From Sphingobacterium faecale (lineage in GTDB: Bacteria; Bacteroidota; Bacteroidia; Sphingobacteriales; Sphingobacteriaceae), in the NCBI RefSeq assembly GCF_016746095.1, contig NZ_JAERTY010000006.1, positions 1 to 64,000 on the forward strand: DNA of 64,000 nucleotides, in the 5' to 3' direction. Numbering within the stretch: position 1 is the first letter of the stretch; each line of letters begins with the position of its first letter. Position numbers and translations under genes: made by a program. The notes under the pieces were generated by a model. It ran no database searches, had not been told where the DNA came from, and saw only the letters and a program-made list of their open reading frames with translations. This document shows positions 25,823 through 35,991 of this stretch, in pieces.

Positions 25823-28800
25823 ATGAAATTTAAAGGTGGAAGGTACAACCCATTAGGGAGGTGTCCTAGCGGGGTACGTTATGGTATTATTTGTGCCCTT
25901 ATTGTATGTTTAAATATACTCAACATTCAGGGTACTATCGCGTTTAGTTACGGACAGGTCATCAGTATTGATTTTAAAAATTCTCATTTAGAAAAAGTGA
26001 TGACAGAGATTAGAAAGCAAAGTAATTATAGCTTTCTTTTTGATACAAAGATTCTAGAAACAGTTCCATTAGTAACCGTAAAAATAAAATCGGAGTCTAT
26101 TGACGAGGTACTTAAGGCAATGGTAGAAAAAGTAAACCTTGACTACCGAATAGAAGGAACAGTTATATATATTCTGCCTAAGGCAGCCTATGACAGAGGA
26201 AGAAAGCGTAGTACATTGAAGGTTAATCCTGAGGTGACCCAAGAGCTCATCAGGGTAAGCGGAGCTGTCAGGGATTTGGACGGGATACCGCTGCCAAATG
26301 TGACAGTAATTGAAAAAAATAAAGACATTAATGGTACGGTAACAGATAAGGATGGAAAGTATACAATTGACATCGCTAACAACGGGACATTGGTGTTTAG
26401 ATTGGTCGGGTATGAAAACAAAGAGTACTTCATTCAAGGACAAAGTATCTTAAATGTTGAGCTGGCACAAAGTGCCAATCAGTTAGACGATATTGTAGTG
26501 GTTGGTTTTGGAACTCAGCGTAAGGTTGATATGATTGGTTCCGTTGTATCTGTTAAGCCATCTGATTTGAAAGTTCCATCGAGCAATCTTACGACCGCTT
26601 TAGCAGGAAAGGTAGCGGGTATCATTGGTTTTCAGAGAAGTGGAGAACCGGGGATGGACAACGCCGATTTCTTTATACGTGGTGTTACCACATTCGGGTA
26701 TAAAGTAGATCCGCTTATATTAATCGACAACGTCGAGGTGACTACTACTGATTTAGCACGATTACAGGTTGACGATATTGCTAGCTTTTCTATTATGAAA
26801 GATGCCACAGCTACGGCAGTGTACGGAGCAAGGGGAGCCAATGGAGTGATTCTGATCCAGACTAAAGAGGGTAAAGAGGGCAAAGTTAGTTTGGCATTTC
26901 GCTTTGAAAACTCTATTTCGAATCCTACCTCTGATGTAGAGTTGGCAGACCCTATTACTTATATGAAATTAGGAAATGAATCGGTATTGACACGTAACCC
27001 TAGTAGCTCAACTTTACCATACTCATTAGACAAAATTATTAATACTGGGATGGGAGAGGATCCTATTCTTTATCCCGCTGTAGATTGGAAAAAGGCATTA
27101 ATTAAGGATTACACGATAAACCAAAGATACAATCTGAGCGTAAGTGGTGGCGGAAGTGTGGCGAGATACTTTGTATCAGGAGCATTGAATCAGGACAACG
27201 GTTTGTTGCGGGTCCCGAAGATTAATAACTTCAATAGTAACATTGATTTAAAGACCTATTCGTTGAGAAGTAATGTTAATATAAACCTTACAAATACCAC
27301 TGAGTTACTGGTGAGGATGAGTGGTTCATTTGACGACTATACTGGGCCAATCAAAGGGGGAACCCAAGTCTACAGAGATGTTATGCGTACCAATCCCGTA
27401 TTATTTGCACCCTATTATGAGCCAGGAGGTGATTATCAGTACCTCCAGCATATCATGTTTGGAAACTATGATGATGGTGAATCAGCTTTTTATCTTAACC
27501 CATATGCACAGATGGTTAGAGGTTATAGAGATTATTCAAGATCTATGATGTTAGCTCAGCTTGAACTGAAGCAAAACCTTTCTTTCATTACACCGGGGCT
27601 TAACTTCAGAGCGATGGCCAATACGACGAGAAATTCCTTCTTTGAGATATCCAGAAAATACGACCCGTTTTGGTACAAAGCGGTAGAGTCTGGATCGTCA
27701 GATAAGCACAGTTTTATTGCATTAAATGAAGACCAAGGCGCTGAATATTTGGATTACGGTGAATCGGACAAGAAAGTCAGTTCAGTTTTTTATCTAGAGT
27801 CAGCTTTGAACTACAGTCGGACCTATGCAGAAAAGCACTCACTTAGTGGTTTGTTGGTTGCAATCCTTAGAAATAGGTTGGACGGGAGCGCCGGTAGATT
27901 ACAGCTTTCTTTACCCTATAGAAACCTAGGTTTGTCGGGGAGGTTTACCTATTCATATGACAACCGATACTTTACAGAGTTCAACTTTGGATACAACGGA
28001 TCCGAGCGGTTTGCAGCTAAGAATAGATTTGGATTTTTTCCTTCAGGAGGTGTAGCTTGGAGTGTCTCAAATGAAAAATTCTGGGAAGATATAAAGCCTG
28101 TTATCAATAATTTTAGGATAAGAGGTACCTATGGTGTGGTAGGGAATGATGCTATTGGAAGTGCTGGGGACCGGTTTTATTATTTATCGGAAATAGACAT
28201 GGCGTCTACAGAAAGAGGAGCTAAGTTCGGGACAGAGAAGGGGTATTCAAAAAAAGGAATTTCTGTGAAGCGATATTCTAACCCCGACATTACCTGGGAG
28301 ACAGCATATAAGAGTAATGTTGCTCTAGAATTGGGCCTTTTTAATAAAGTTCAATTCATGATAGATCTGTTTAGAGAGCATCGAAAAAATATATTTATGC
28401 CAAGGAGCAATATTCCAACTACAATGGGACTTGCTGTTGACGTTTCTGGTAATGTGGGTGAGGCTATGGGTAAAGGGGTAGATCTCTCTTTGGATTTTAA
28501 CCATCAGTTTTCAAGTGATTTCTGGATGCAGTCGATGGTAAATTTTACGTATGCAAAAAGTGAATATAGAGTATATGAGGAGCCAGAATACCCTCACGCA
28601 TGGATGAGCAAAGTTAGAACCCCTTTATCTGCTACATGGGGATATGTGGCCGAGCGTTTGTTTATTGACGACGCAGAAGTTTTAAATTCACCAGAGCAGG
28701 CATTTGGTGATTACAGAGCAGGAGATATCAAGTTTAAAGATTTGAATGGCGATAATAAAATTGACGAAATGGATCGGGTACCACTTGGCTACCCAACAAT

Positions 28801-29320
28801 TCCTGAAATTAACTATGGTTTTGGGATTTCGGCAGGCTATAAAAACATTGATATTTCTGTTTTCTTCCAGGGATTGGCTAGAGAATCTTTTTGGATTGAT
28901 ACAAAAGCAACGGCACCATTTATGAGATACACATATAGTGGTGAGACTGTGGAGCCAGGGACTATTCTACAAAATCAGTTATTGAAAGCATATGCTGACA
29001 GCTATTGGTCTGAAGACAATAGGGATATCTATGCTACTTGGCCCCGATTATACTCGTCCAGTTTATCAGATGCCAATTCTACTAATTCTTGGTTTATGCG
29101 AGATGGTATATTCTTGAGACTGAAACAGGCCGAGATCGGTTATACCCTTCCAAAACAGCTTTCCGAACGGATGAAAATATCAAAATTAAGAGTCTATGGA
29201 TCGGGGACAAACCTTCTATTGTGGAGCAAATTTAAGCTCTGGGATGTTGAAATGGCGGGAAATGGATTGGGGTACCCTTTGCAGAGAGTTTTTAATCTAG
29301 GTATTCAGTTATCAATTTAA
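25823..29320 (+). CDS. Locus B: SusC/RagA family TonB-linked outer membrane protein
   Basis: A 1165-residue transporter. Residues 1-47 hold an extended signal region; the STN domain is at about 48-115 (IDFKNSHLEKVMTEIRKQSNYSFLFDTK). A carboxypeptidase-regulatory-like domain (about 143-212) comes next, then LDDIVVVGFGTQRKVDMIGSV (TonB box and plug start), LILIDNVE and ASFSIMKDATATAVYGARGANGVILIQT. The barrel ends with NLGIQLSI. Its plug and barrel are clearly different from the A, C, D and E SusCs, in line with a different gene set downstream. It couples to the locus B FecR/sigma pair through its STN domain. Confidence 0.93.
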   Translation: MKFKGGRYNPLGRCPSGVRYGIICALIVCLNILNIQGTIAFSYGQVISIDFKNSHLEKVMTEIRKQSNYSFLFDTKILETVPLVTVKIKSESIDEVLKAMVEKVNLDYRIEGTVIYILPKAAYDRGRKRSTLKVNPEVTQELIRVSGAVRDLDGIPLPNVTVIEKNKDINGTVTDKDGKYTIDIANNGTLVFRLVGYENKEYFIQGQSILNVELAQSANQLDDIVVVGFGTQRKVDMIGSVVSVKPSDLKVPSSNLTTALAGKVAGIIGFQRSGEPGMDNADFFIRGVTTFGYKVDPLILIDNVEVTTTDLARLQVDDIASFSIMKDATATAVYGARGANGVILIQTKEGKEGKVSLAFRFENSISNPTSDVELADPITYMKLGNESVLTRNPSSSTLPYSLDKIINTGMGEDPILYPAVDWKKALIKDYTINQRYNLSVSGGGSVARYFVSGALNQDNGLLRVPKINNFNSNIDLKTYSLRSNVNINLTNTTELLVRMSGSFDDYTGPIKGGTQVYRDVMRTNPVLFAPYYEPGGDYQYLQHIMFGNYDDGESAFYLNPYAQMVRGYRDYSRSMMLAQLELKQNLSFITPGLNFRAMANTTRNSFFEISRKYDPFWYKAVESGSSDKHSFIALNEDQGAEYLDYGESDKKVSSVFYLESALNYSRTYAEKHSLSGLLVAILRNRLDGSAGRLQLSLPYRNLGLSGRFTYSYDNRYFTEFNFGYNGSERFAAKNRFGFFPSGGVAWSVSNEKFWEDIKPVINNFRIRGTYGVVGNDAIGSAGDRFYYLSEIDMASTERGAKFGTEKGYSKKGISVKRYSNPDITWETAYKSNVALELGLFNKVQFMIDLFREHRKNIFMPRSNIPTTMGLAVDVSGNVGEAMGKGVDLSLDFNHQFSSDFWMQSMVNFTYAKSEYRVYEEPEYPHAWMSKVRTPLSATWGYVAERLFIDDAEVLNSPEQAFGDYRAGDIKFKDLNGDNKIDEMDRVPLGYPTIPEINYGFGISAGYKNIDISVFFQGLARESFWIDTKATAPFMRYTYSGETVEPGTILQNQLLKAYADSYWSEDNRDIYATWPRLYSSSLSDANSTNSWFMRDGIFLRLKQAEIGYTLPKQLSERMKISKLRVYGSGTNLLLWSKFKLWDVEMAGNGLGYPLQRVFNLGIQLSI

Positions 29321-29332
29321 ATATAAATAAAG

Positions 29333-31222
29333 ATGAAAATATTGAATAATAAAATATATGCCCTTATTACGTCAGCTGTTTTAATGGCAGGCTGCTCTAA
29401 TTACTTGGATATAGTACCTGATAATGTGGCTACAATCGAATCGGCATTTTCTTTAAGAAGTACTGCAGAAAGATATCTTTTTACCTGTTATTCATGGCTT
29501 CCGTCACATATGAATCTGACTTCCGATCCTGCCATGATGGGAGGAGGAGAGCTGACTTCGTTGTACCCTCAGAATACGATCAGTGGTTTCCGATATGCTC
29601 GAGGAGAGCAGAATGCCACTAGTCCCTTATTAAACTTTTGGTCTGGATCCGGTTCGCTTTATCGTGGTATAAGAGATTGTAATATCTTTCTGGATAATAT
29701 TCATAAAGTTCATGATATAAATAGTCAGGAACGCGAAAGGTGGGTGGCAGAGGTGAAGTTTCTAAAAGCATATTATCATTTTTATTTGCTTAGGCTCTAT
29801 GGTCCGATTCCTTTAATTAAGGAAAGCCTTCCTATTTCAGCTGGAATTCTGGATGTAAGAGTATTTCGAGATCCCATCGACGATTGCTTCGATTATGTTG
29901 TCCAACTTTTGGACGAGGCTATTATGGATTTACCAGAGATGATTATAGATGAAAATTTTGAGGCAGGTCGTATCACGAAACCGATAGCGATGGCAATAAA
30001 GGCAAAAGTTCTTGTAACATCTGCTAGTCCATTTTTTAATGGAAATTTAGACTATCAAGATATGATCGATAAGCGAGGAATTGCACTTTTTAATACCGAG
30101 TATAATCATGAAAAATGGAAGTATGCAATGGATGCTTGCAAAGAAGCTATTGATATATGCCACAAAAATGGGATCCAGCTGTACGAGTTTGAGCCCAAAG
30201 CGGGCGAGGAAGTTAGCGAATCTATAAGATATCAGATGAATGTTCGTAATAGTGTCTGTGAGAGATGGAATGTGGAATCGATCTGGTCAGATCCAAACAA
30301 TGAGGTTAATCAGGCGGGATTGACACCGAGATCTTGGAATCCAGACTTATTGAATACCAATACCACGGGGAGGTATGCGCCGGGTATCGCCTTTGTAGAG
30401 TTGTTTTATACCCAAAATGGTCTTCCTATCAAAGAAGACAAGACTTGGGATTACGATTCTAGATATGAGATTAAAGCTGCTTCATCAGAAGACAGGTACC
30501 ATATCGAACCAGCATATAAAACAGCAAAGCTTAATTTTAACAGAGAAAACAGATTCTATGCTAGTATCGGATTTGATGGTGGAAAGTGGTATGGTCAAGG
30601 TAAATTTAAAGATTCTGACATGTGGACTATAAAGGGCAAATTGGGGCAACACACCGGAATTTCTATACAGACTAATTATAGCCCGACAGGATATTGGCCC
30701 AAAAAGTTAATTAACTATCGCAATGTTTTCACTAGTACGACTGCAGCTTCTCATTCTGTTGTGTGGTACCCCGTACCCGTAATGAGATTAGCGGATTTAT
30801 ATCTTCTCTATGCAGAGTCCGTTAACGAATATCTAGGGCCTAATGATGAAGGATACAATTACATTAATAAGGTAAGGATGCGATCTGGGGTACCAAGTGT
30901 ACAGGACGCTTGGAGTCAATTTGCAAAAACACCGTCTAAGTACACTGAAAAAGAAGGTTTAAGAGCAATAATACAGCAAGAAAGACAGATTGAGTTAGCA
31001 TTTGAAGCCCAGCGTTTTTATGATATTAGAAGATGGAAGATCGCATTGGATATTTTAAATGAGCCAATTATGGGATGGAGTGTGAATCAGGTTGCTGAGA
31101 CAGACTATTATCGACTAAATACTGTTTTTGAACCACATTTTGAAAAGAAGCATTTATTAGAGCCGATACAGTTTAGTGATGTTCTTGTAAATAATAATCT
31201 ATTACAGAATCTAGGATGGTAA
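29333..31222 (+). CDS. Locus B: large SusD/RagB family lipoprotein
   Basis: A 629-residue surface lipoprotein (lipobox MAGC-SNYLDIVPDN, Cys21), about 150 residues longer than the SusDs of loci A, C and D. SusD features are STAERYLFTCYSWLP, FLKAYYHFYLLRLYGPIPLIKE, MRLADLYLLYAESVNEY, INKVRMRSGVPSV and QERQIELAFEAQRFYDIRRWK. The usual SusD C-terminus LEPIQFSDVLVNNNLLQNLGW is present. It is the ligand-binding lid of the locus B SusC. The ligand is unknown. Confidence 0.93.
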   Translation: MKILNNKIYALITSAVLMAGCSNYLDIVPDNVATIESAFSLRSTAERYLFTCYSWLPSHMNLTSDPAMMGGGELTSLYPQNTISGFRYARGEQNATSPLLNFWSGSGSLYRGIRDCNIFLDNIHKVHDINSQERERWVAEVKFLKAYYHFYLLRLYGPIPLIKESLPISAGILDVRVFRDPIDDCFDYVVQLLDEAIMDLPEMIIDENFEAGRITKPIAMAIKAKVLVTSASPFFNGNLDYQDMIDKRGIALFNTEYNHEKWKYAMDACKEAIDICHKNGIQLYEFEPKAGEEVSESIRYQMNVRNSVCERWNVESIWSDPNNEVNQAGLTPRSWNPDLLNTNTTGRYAPGIAFVELFYTQNGLPIKEDKTWDYDSRYEIKAASSEDRYHIEPAYKTAKLNFNRENRFYASIGFDGGKWYGQGKFKDSDMWTIKGKLGQHTGISIQTNYSPTGYWPKKLINYRNVFTSTTAASHSVVWYPVPVMRLADLYLLYAESVNEYLGPNDEGYNYINKVRMRSGVPSVQDAWSQFAKTPSKYTEKEGLRAIIQQERQIELAFEAQRFYDIRRWKIALDILNEPIMGWSVNQVAETDYYRLNTVFEPHFEKKHLLEPIQFSDVLVNNNLLQNLGW

Positions 31223-31229
31223 AATTTTA

Positions 31230-32420
31230 ATGAAGATAGAGATGAAAATATATATATGGATTTTATTGGTGCTGTGCGTTATTTCATGTAAAGAGGAAAG
31301 CCATAAGCCAAGCCCAACCGGAGATGTACCAGCAGTGATAAAAAATTATACAGTTCAAAACTTTCATGGTGCATCAGAAATTGACTTCGTATTTGAAGAT
31401 AAAGTAGCGAGTTATATTTTGGCGGAATACGAACCGGTCAAAGGCATAAAAAAGGAGGTCAAGGCCTCAAGGTTTGGTAAAACATTACGTTTGGATGGTT
31501 TTGAAGCCGAAGGAGAGTACACCGTCAAACTGTATGCGGTCAGCGAGTCTGAGCGAAAGTCTGCTCCGGTTATTATTCAAGTCAATCCATTGACTCCGCC
31601 ATATGAACTGGCTGTTAATAGTTTGGAGGCAGGGCCAGCATTTGGTGGTTTTGTAGTTAATTATAAGAATATTGAAAAAGCAGATTTGATACTAGAGGTC
31701 TTAACCAAGGACAATTTTGGGAGGTGGAAAGTGGTTGAAAGAAGTAATAATAACATTGAAGATACCCGTTTTGTAGCTCGGGGTTACCCTCCTCATCCTC
31801 AAGATTTCGCGTTTTATATTAGAGATCGTTGGTCCAATCTTAGTGATACAGTTTTCAAAGAGATTACTCCTTATGAGGAGAAGCTGATAGATATGTCTAA
31901 ATTTTATGAAACCAATTTCCCTACGGATAGCTATGAGGGGCATCTGACGGGTGTATCTGGAGGGAGGAAAATTTCCTTTTTATTCGACGGTAAGTTTACA
32001 CAGCAGGGCTCTTGGTATACGCCTCCAAACTCGGGTATTCCTATGCATTTCACCATCTACCTCCAAGGAAAATATCAATTGAGTAGATTAAAGCTATGGC
32101 AGCGCGGAGGGAATGATTACTATTATCAGTCGGCTAATGTTAAAAAGTTTGAAGTCTATGGTAGTAACAACCCCAACTCTGATGGTACATGGGATAGTTG
32201 GACTTTGTTGAAGGTTTTTGAAAATATTAAACCATCAGGGAAGCCTTTGGGAGATAATACAGATCAGGATAATGAAACTGCAGCTGCGGGGGAGGATTTC
32301 GAGTTTGATCTAGATATACCTTCTGTCAGTTATCTTAGGATAAAGGTGGTAGATACATGGGGCAATCAAAGCTTTATGCATATCGCGGAGATGGAAATTT
32401 ATGGAGCAAAAGCCAAGTAA
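31230..32420 (+). CDS. Locus B: DUF4959/DUF5126/DUF5000-type surface lipoprotein
   Basis: A 396-residue lipoprotein (lipobox VISC-KEE, Cys20 counting from ATG 31230; ATG 31242 is also possible). The layout fits the SusCD-associated proteins with an N-terminal DUF4959-like domain (about 25-115), a DUF5126-like middle (about 118-220) and a C-terminal discoidin-like DUF5000 domain (about 225-394, FDGKFTQQGSWYTP to YLRIKVVDTWGNQSFMHIAEMEIYG). DUF5000/F5-8C folds often bind carbohydrates or other surface ligands, so it may help SusD capture the substrate. Domain names are from recognised architecture, not a search. Confidence 0.75.
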   Translation: MKIEMKIYIWILLVLCVISCKEESHKPSPTGDVPAVIKNYTVQNFHGASEIDFVFEDKVASYILAEYEPVKGIKKEVKASRFGKTLRLDGFEAEGEYTVKLYAVSESERKSAPVIIQVNPLTPPYELAVNSLEAGPAFGGFVVNYKNIEKADLILEVLTKDNFGRWKVVERSNNNIEDTRFVARGYPPHPQDFAFYIRDRWSNLSDTVFKEITPYEEKLIDMSKFYETNFPTDSYEGHLTGVSGGRKISFLFDGKFTQQGSWYTPPNSGIPMHFTIYLQGKYQLSRLKLWQRGGNDYYYQSANVKKFEVYGSNNPNSDGTWDSWTLLKVFENIKPSGKPLGDNTDQDNETAAAGEDFEFDLDIPSVSYLRIKVVDTWGNQSFMHIAEMEIYGAKAK

Positions 32421-32423
32421 GCT

Positions 32424-35090
32424 ATGAAGAAAAAAAAACGTAATCTCATCACACTGGTAGCGCTCTTACAGATCTTTTGCCTACTCGATGTATATAGCCA
32501 GATCACCAGTCCGTTGGCTCACTTTGGGTTTGAGATAGGAAAAGATTATCACCTCACCAATTATACACAGACTGAGGCGTATTTTCTCCAACTGGCAAAG
32601 GAGTCAGACCGGATTGTTACACAAAACTTAGGGCTCACTGAAGAGGGACGTAATCAATATATGCTGATCGTAAGTTCCGCAGAGAATTTGGAGAAAATGG
32701 AGCATTATCAGGAGATTTCGCGAAATCTCGCGTTGGCAGACCTAGCGGATGTTGCAGCACAACGGTTAGCCGAGGAGGGTAAAGCTGTCGTTTGGATAGA
32801 TGGAGGATTACACTCGACAGAAACTGTTGGCACCCATCAGTTGATCGAGACCATATACCAGATGGTCAGTAGAGATGATGATGAAGTGAAGAGAATTCTA
32901 AACGAAGTAATTATTCTCTTTGTTCATGCCAATCCCGACGGACATGAAATCGTTGGAGACTGGTACATGCAAGAGCCGGTTGCTACAAAACGCAAAATGG
33001 GGAAATTACCCGTTATGTATCATAAATATATTGGGCATGATAATAATAGGGATTTTTTTATGTTTAATATGGCCGAATCTCGCAATATGGCAAAGCCACT
33101 GTTTATAGATTGGATACCTCAGATCGTTTATAATCATCATCAGAGTGCACCAGCAGGAACAGTAGTGGTTGGCCCGCCTTATAGAGATCCTTTCAATTAC
33201 GTGTATGATCCTATTTTGGTGACGAGCTTAGATGCAGTTGGAGCAGCGATGCACACGCGCTTGAATGTTGAAGATAAACCAGGATATGGACAACGCGGTG
33301 CATCACGATATTCTACGTGGTGGAACGGAGGGCTTCGTACTTCTGTATACTTTCATAATATGATCGGTATTTTGACGGAGATAGTTGGGGGACCTAATCC
33401 GTCTAGCATACCGCTATATTTAAATCGGATACTACCCAATGGAGATTCTCCCAACCCCATTCATCCCCAACAATGGAACTTTAGAAAATCGATAGATTAT
33501 TCGGTAACACTTAATATGGCTGTTTTAAACTATGCTGCTAGAAATAAAAGAGACCTGCTATACAACATTTACAAAATGGGGAGTAATTCTATCCGGAAAG
33601 GAAAAGAACCCAATCTATTAATGAGACCTGGACAAATCTCCTTTATGAGAGAAGTCTCGAAAAACAAAGCTGATAATAAGATTGCTGAAAAATGGTTTGC
33701 CGAGTTGAATAATGATCCTGAGCGAAAAGATCCTGTTGCTTATATAATTCCTGCGGACCAAACGGATATGGGGACAGCGGTTAAGTTTTTGAATAAGCTG
33801 ATATTAGCAGGGGTAACTGTTGAAAAGGTCAATGAAGACTTTGCTTGCGAGGAAAAGACAGTTTCGGCTGGAAGTTATGTCGTACGATTGGCGCAAGCTT
33901 TTAGACCACATATTTTAGATATGTTCGAGCCACAGGACCATCCCAATGATTTTGAGTACAAAGGAGGCCCCCCAATTCCCCCGTATGATGCAGCAGGTTG
34001 GACATTAGCATACGTTATGGGAGTGAAATTTGACCGTGTTAAAAGCCCTATCTCTTCATCCAAAACGACGATACTTGTTAGAGGACAGCAGATCGAAAAT
34101 GAAGGTATGACCATACCCAAGGGTAAGTATATGGTGTTTACGACAAAAGCAAATGACAACTATAAATTGATAAACAAGTTGTTAAAAAAAGGAATAATCG
34201 TACAACGAGATAAAAAGGGAAACTTCTATGTAGAGAATACTGTTCGGAATAGAGAGGTCATACAATCCGAAAAATCTATAGCATACCATGTGAATATAGT
34301 ATCTAAATTGCCTATAGATTGTCGTAGATTAGATAGTTTGCGTATAGCATTGTGGGACAATTATGGAGGAACGATGAAATCCGGTTGGATGAGATGGCTT
34401 CTCGAGGACTTTGGATTCGATTTTGAGGTCATCTATAATCCGGATATTGATAGAGGAAATCTAAAAGATCAATATGATGTGATCATTTTTCCTGGTGGAG
34501 GAATAGCACGCAGTTTAAAGAAATCTGGTGTCGATGTGCCTGAGCCGGATCAAAGGGCAGGTGATTTAAACAAACGTTTAGGTAATTTTACCGCTGATAT
34601 TTCCCTCCCATCTGTAACAGAATTTGTACATCAAGGGGGTAAAATTATTATGATTGGAGAAAGTAGTAATTTGGCAAAACACCTTGGTATCCATTCTGAA
34701 AATCCACTGATCAAAAATGTTGATGGAAAGAAAAAGCCCCTATCTAAGGAAGAGTTTTATATACCGGGGAGTATTATGAATTTAAAAGTCAATACCATAG
34801 CCGCGGAAACCAGCGGATTAGAAGATCGCGTTGATATTTATTTCGACAACAGTCCCATCTTCCGCTTTAATGACGATGGTGTAGATAATAAGATTACGCC
34901 CTTACTGTTATTTGATTCTGAACATTCACTCAAAAGCGGCTGGGCATTGGGACAGCACTATCTTAATAATACTGTTGCGGCCTACTCTGCTTCAATGGGG
35001 AGAGGTAGATTGTTTGTTTTTGGCCCAGAAATAGTATTTAGAGCACAGGCTCATAGTACATTTAGGCTAGTTTTTAATCAATTATACTAG
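32424..35090 (+). CDS. Locus B: secreted M14 family metallopeptidase
   Basis: An 888-residue exported zinc carboxypeptidase-like enzyme (signal peptide 1-26, LLDVYSQ). The M14 zinc motif HxxE is His130-Ser-Thr-Glu133 in WIDGGLHSTET, with His238 or His239 in IVYNHHQSAP as the third ligand and Glu319 in GILTEIVGGP as the likely catalytic base. Residues about 640-888 (LRIALWDNYGGTMKSGWMRWLLEDF, YDVIIFPGGGIARSL, EFVHQGGKIIMIGESSN) look like a glutamine-amidotransferase/DJ-1-like fold without an evident catalytic Cys. It is the last gene of locus B and points to peptide or N-acyl amino acid substrates. Four bases separate it from the previous stop. Confidence 0.85.
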   Translation: MKKKKRNLITLVALLQIFCLLDVYSQITSPLAHFGFEIGKDYHLTNYTQTEAYFLQLAKESDRIVTQNLGLTEEGRNQYMLIVSSAENLEKMEHYQEISRNLALADLADVAAQRLAEEGKAVVWIDGGLHSTETVGTHQLIETIYQMVSRDDDEVKRILNEVIILFVHANPDGHEIVGDWYMQEPVATKRKMGKLPVMYHKYIGHDNNRDFFMFNMAESRNMAKPLFIDWIPQIVYNHHQSAPAGTVVVGPPYRDPFNYVYDPILVTSLDAVGAAMHTRLNVEDKPGYGQRGASRYSTWWNGGLRTSVYFHNMIGILTEIVGGPNPSSIPLYLNRILPNGDSPNPIHPQQWNFRKSIDYSVTLNMAVLNYAARNKRDLLYNIYKMGSNSIRKGKEPNLLMRPGQISFMREVSKNKADNKIAEKWFAELNNDPERKDPVAYIIPADQTDMGTAVKFLNKLILAGVTVEKVNEDFACEEKTVSAGSYVVRLAQAFRPHILDMFEPQDHPNDFEYKGGPPIPPYDAAGWTLAYVMGVKFDRVKSPISSSKTTILVRGQQIENEGMTIPKGKYMVFTTKANDNYKLINKLLKKGIIVQRDKKGNFYVENTVRNREVIQSEKSIAYHVNIVSKLPIDCRRLDSLRIALWDNYGGTMKSGWMRWLLEDFGFDFEVIYNPDIDRGNLKDQYDVIIFPGGGIARSLKKSGVDVPEPDQRAGDLNKRLGNFTADISLPSVTEFVHQGGKIIMIGESSNLAKHLGIHSENPLIKNVDGKKKPLSKEEFYIPGSIMNLKVNTIAAETSGLEDRVDIYFDNSPIFRFNDDGVDNKITPLLLFDSEHSLKSGWALGQHYLNNTVAAYSASMGRGRLFVFGPEIVFRAQAHSTFRLVFNQLY

Positions 35091-35099
35091 TTAAATATT

Positions 35100-35142
35100 A
35101 AAGAGGTAAGTGTTATCCAAAATGGATAGCACTTACCTCTTT
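35100..35142 (+). terminator. Terminator-like hairpin after locus B
   Basis: A 19-bp stem (35100-35118 with 35124-35142, one G-T pair) with a five-base loop, starting nine bases after the peptidase stop. The T-tract is short (TTT then ACATTAAATTTT), but the stem is strong, with AAAGAGG at its base giving TTT after the stem in either direction. Confidence 0.6.
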
Positions 35143-35321
35143 ACATTAAATTTTAAAATTTTAGTTTCTGTAAGGCGAACCTAGACCAGACGATTGATTC
35201 TTTTATTGACTCTTCTGCCATGTGTGACCAGTCACAAGCAGTTTGCATGACGTTAAAAAACAAATTTCAACCATTTGTAAAATATTTGTTAAGTTTAGGC
35301 CGATTAACTGACCGAGATTTA

Positions 35322-35903
35322 ATGACCACTGTGTGTCCATACGACGAGAGAGACTTATTGCTTCAGCTACAGGGAGGAGACGAAGTCGCTTTTGGGCATC
35401 TATACGACCACTATTGGGCTTCACTTTATAGCTATGCATATAATAGGTTGCGGTCAAAGGAATTATCGCAGGATATTGTCCAAGAAGTGTTTATGGACAT
35501 GTGGCGGAGAAGAGAAACGTTACAAATAGATAATTTGTCTGCATATTTACACACTGCAGTCCGCTTCTTGACTTATAAAGAGCTCAAAAAACTACCTTTG
35601 GATCATTCTTATTACCTCGAATTCGAAGAATATCTGGTTTCTTATATCTATGCAGATACCGCAGTCCAAGAAAAGGAATACCAACAGCTGCTCGCTTCTT
35701 GGATAGAATTGCTCCCAGAGAAAAGGAGAAAAATATTTCTCCTCCACTATCTAGACGGATTGTCGACAGAAACCATTGCAAACGACTTAGGTATTTCTCG
35801 TAAAACCGTTCAGAATCAGCTCCAACGAGCCAAGACAGAACTTCACGAAAGATATGCACATTACCTCACAACACTTCTCATTATAACTTCGCTTTTAAAA
35901 TAA
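35322..35903 (+). CDS. Locus C: ECF RNA polymerase sigma-70 factor
   Basis: A 193-residue FecI-type sigma factor. Region 2 is about residues 15-80 (FGHLYDHYWASLYSYAYNRLRSKELSQDIVQEVFMDMWRRRETL). Region 4 is about 130-180 (LLPEKRRKIFLLHYLDGLSTETIANDLGISRKTVQNQLQRAKTELHERY). The frame is open to 35220, but family starts lie about where the ATG at 35322 (MTTVCPYDERDLL) is, and the upstream 34 residues do not fit. A hydrophobic tail (LTTLLIITSLLK) closes the protein. Confidence 0.88.
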   Translation: MTTVCPYDERDLLLQLQGGDEVAFGHLYDHYWASLYSYAYNRLRSKELSQDIVQEVFMDMWRRRETLQIDNLSAYLHTAVRFLTYKELKKLPLDHSYYLEFEEYLVSYIYADTAVQEKEYQQLLASWIELLPEKRRKIFLLHYLDGLSTETIANDLGISRKTVQNQLQRAKTELHERYAHYLTTLLIITSLLK

Positions 35904-35991
35904 TTTTATTTTTTTCACTTTCTTTTGGGACTTTCTGAATTTTCCTGCACATACACTATAGACCGATCTATAAACCGGATCGGTATAAGTT

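Noticed and set aside
25084..26900. Minus-strand open frames across fecR and susC genes throughout the array
   Set aside because: They are opposite-frame shadows of long, clearly homologous genes, with no signal peptide, promoter or family of their own.
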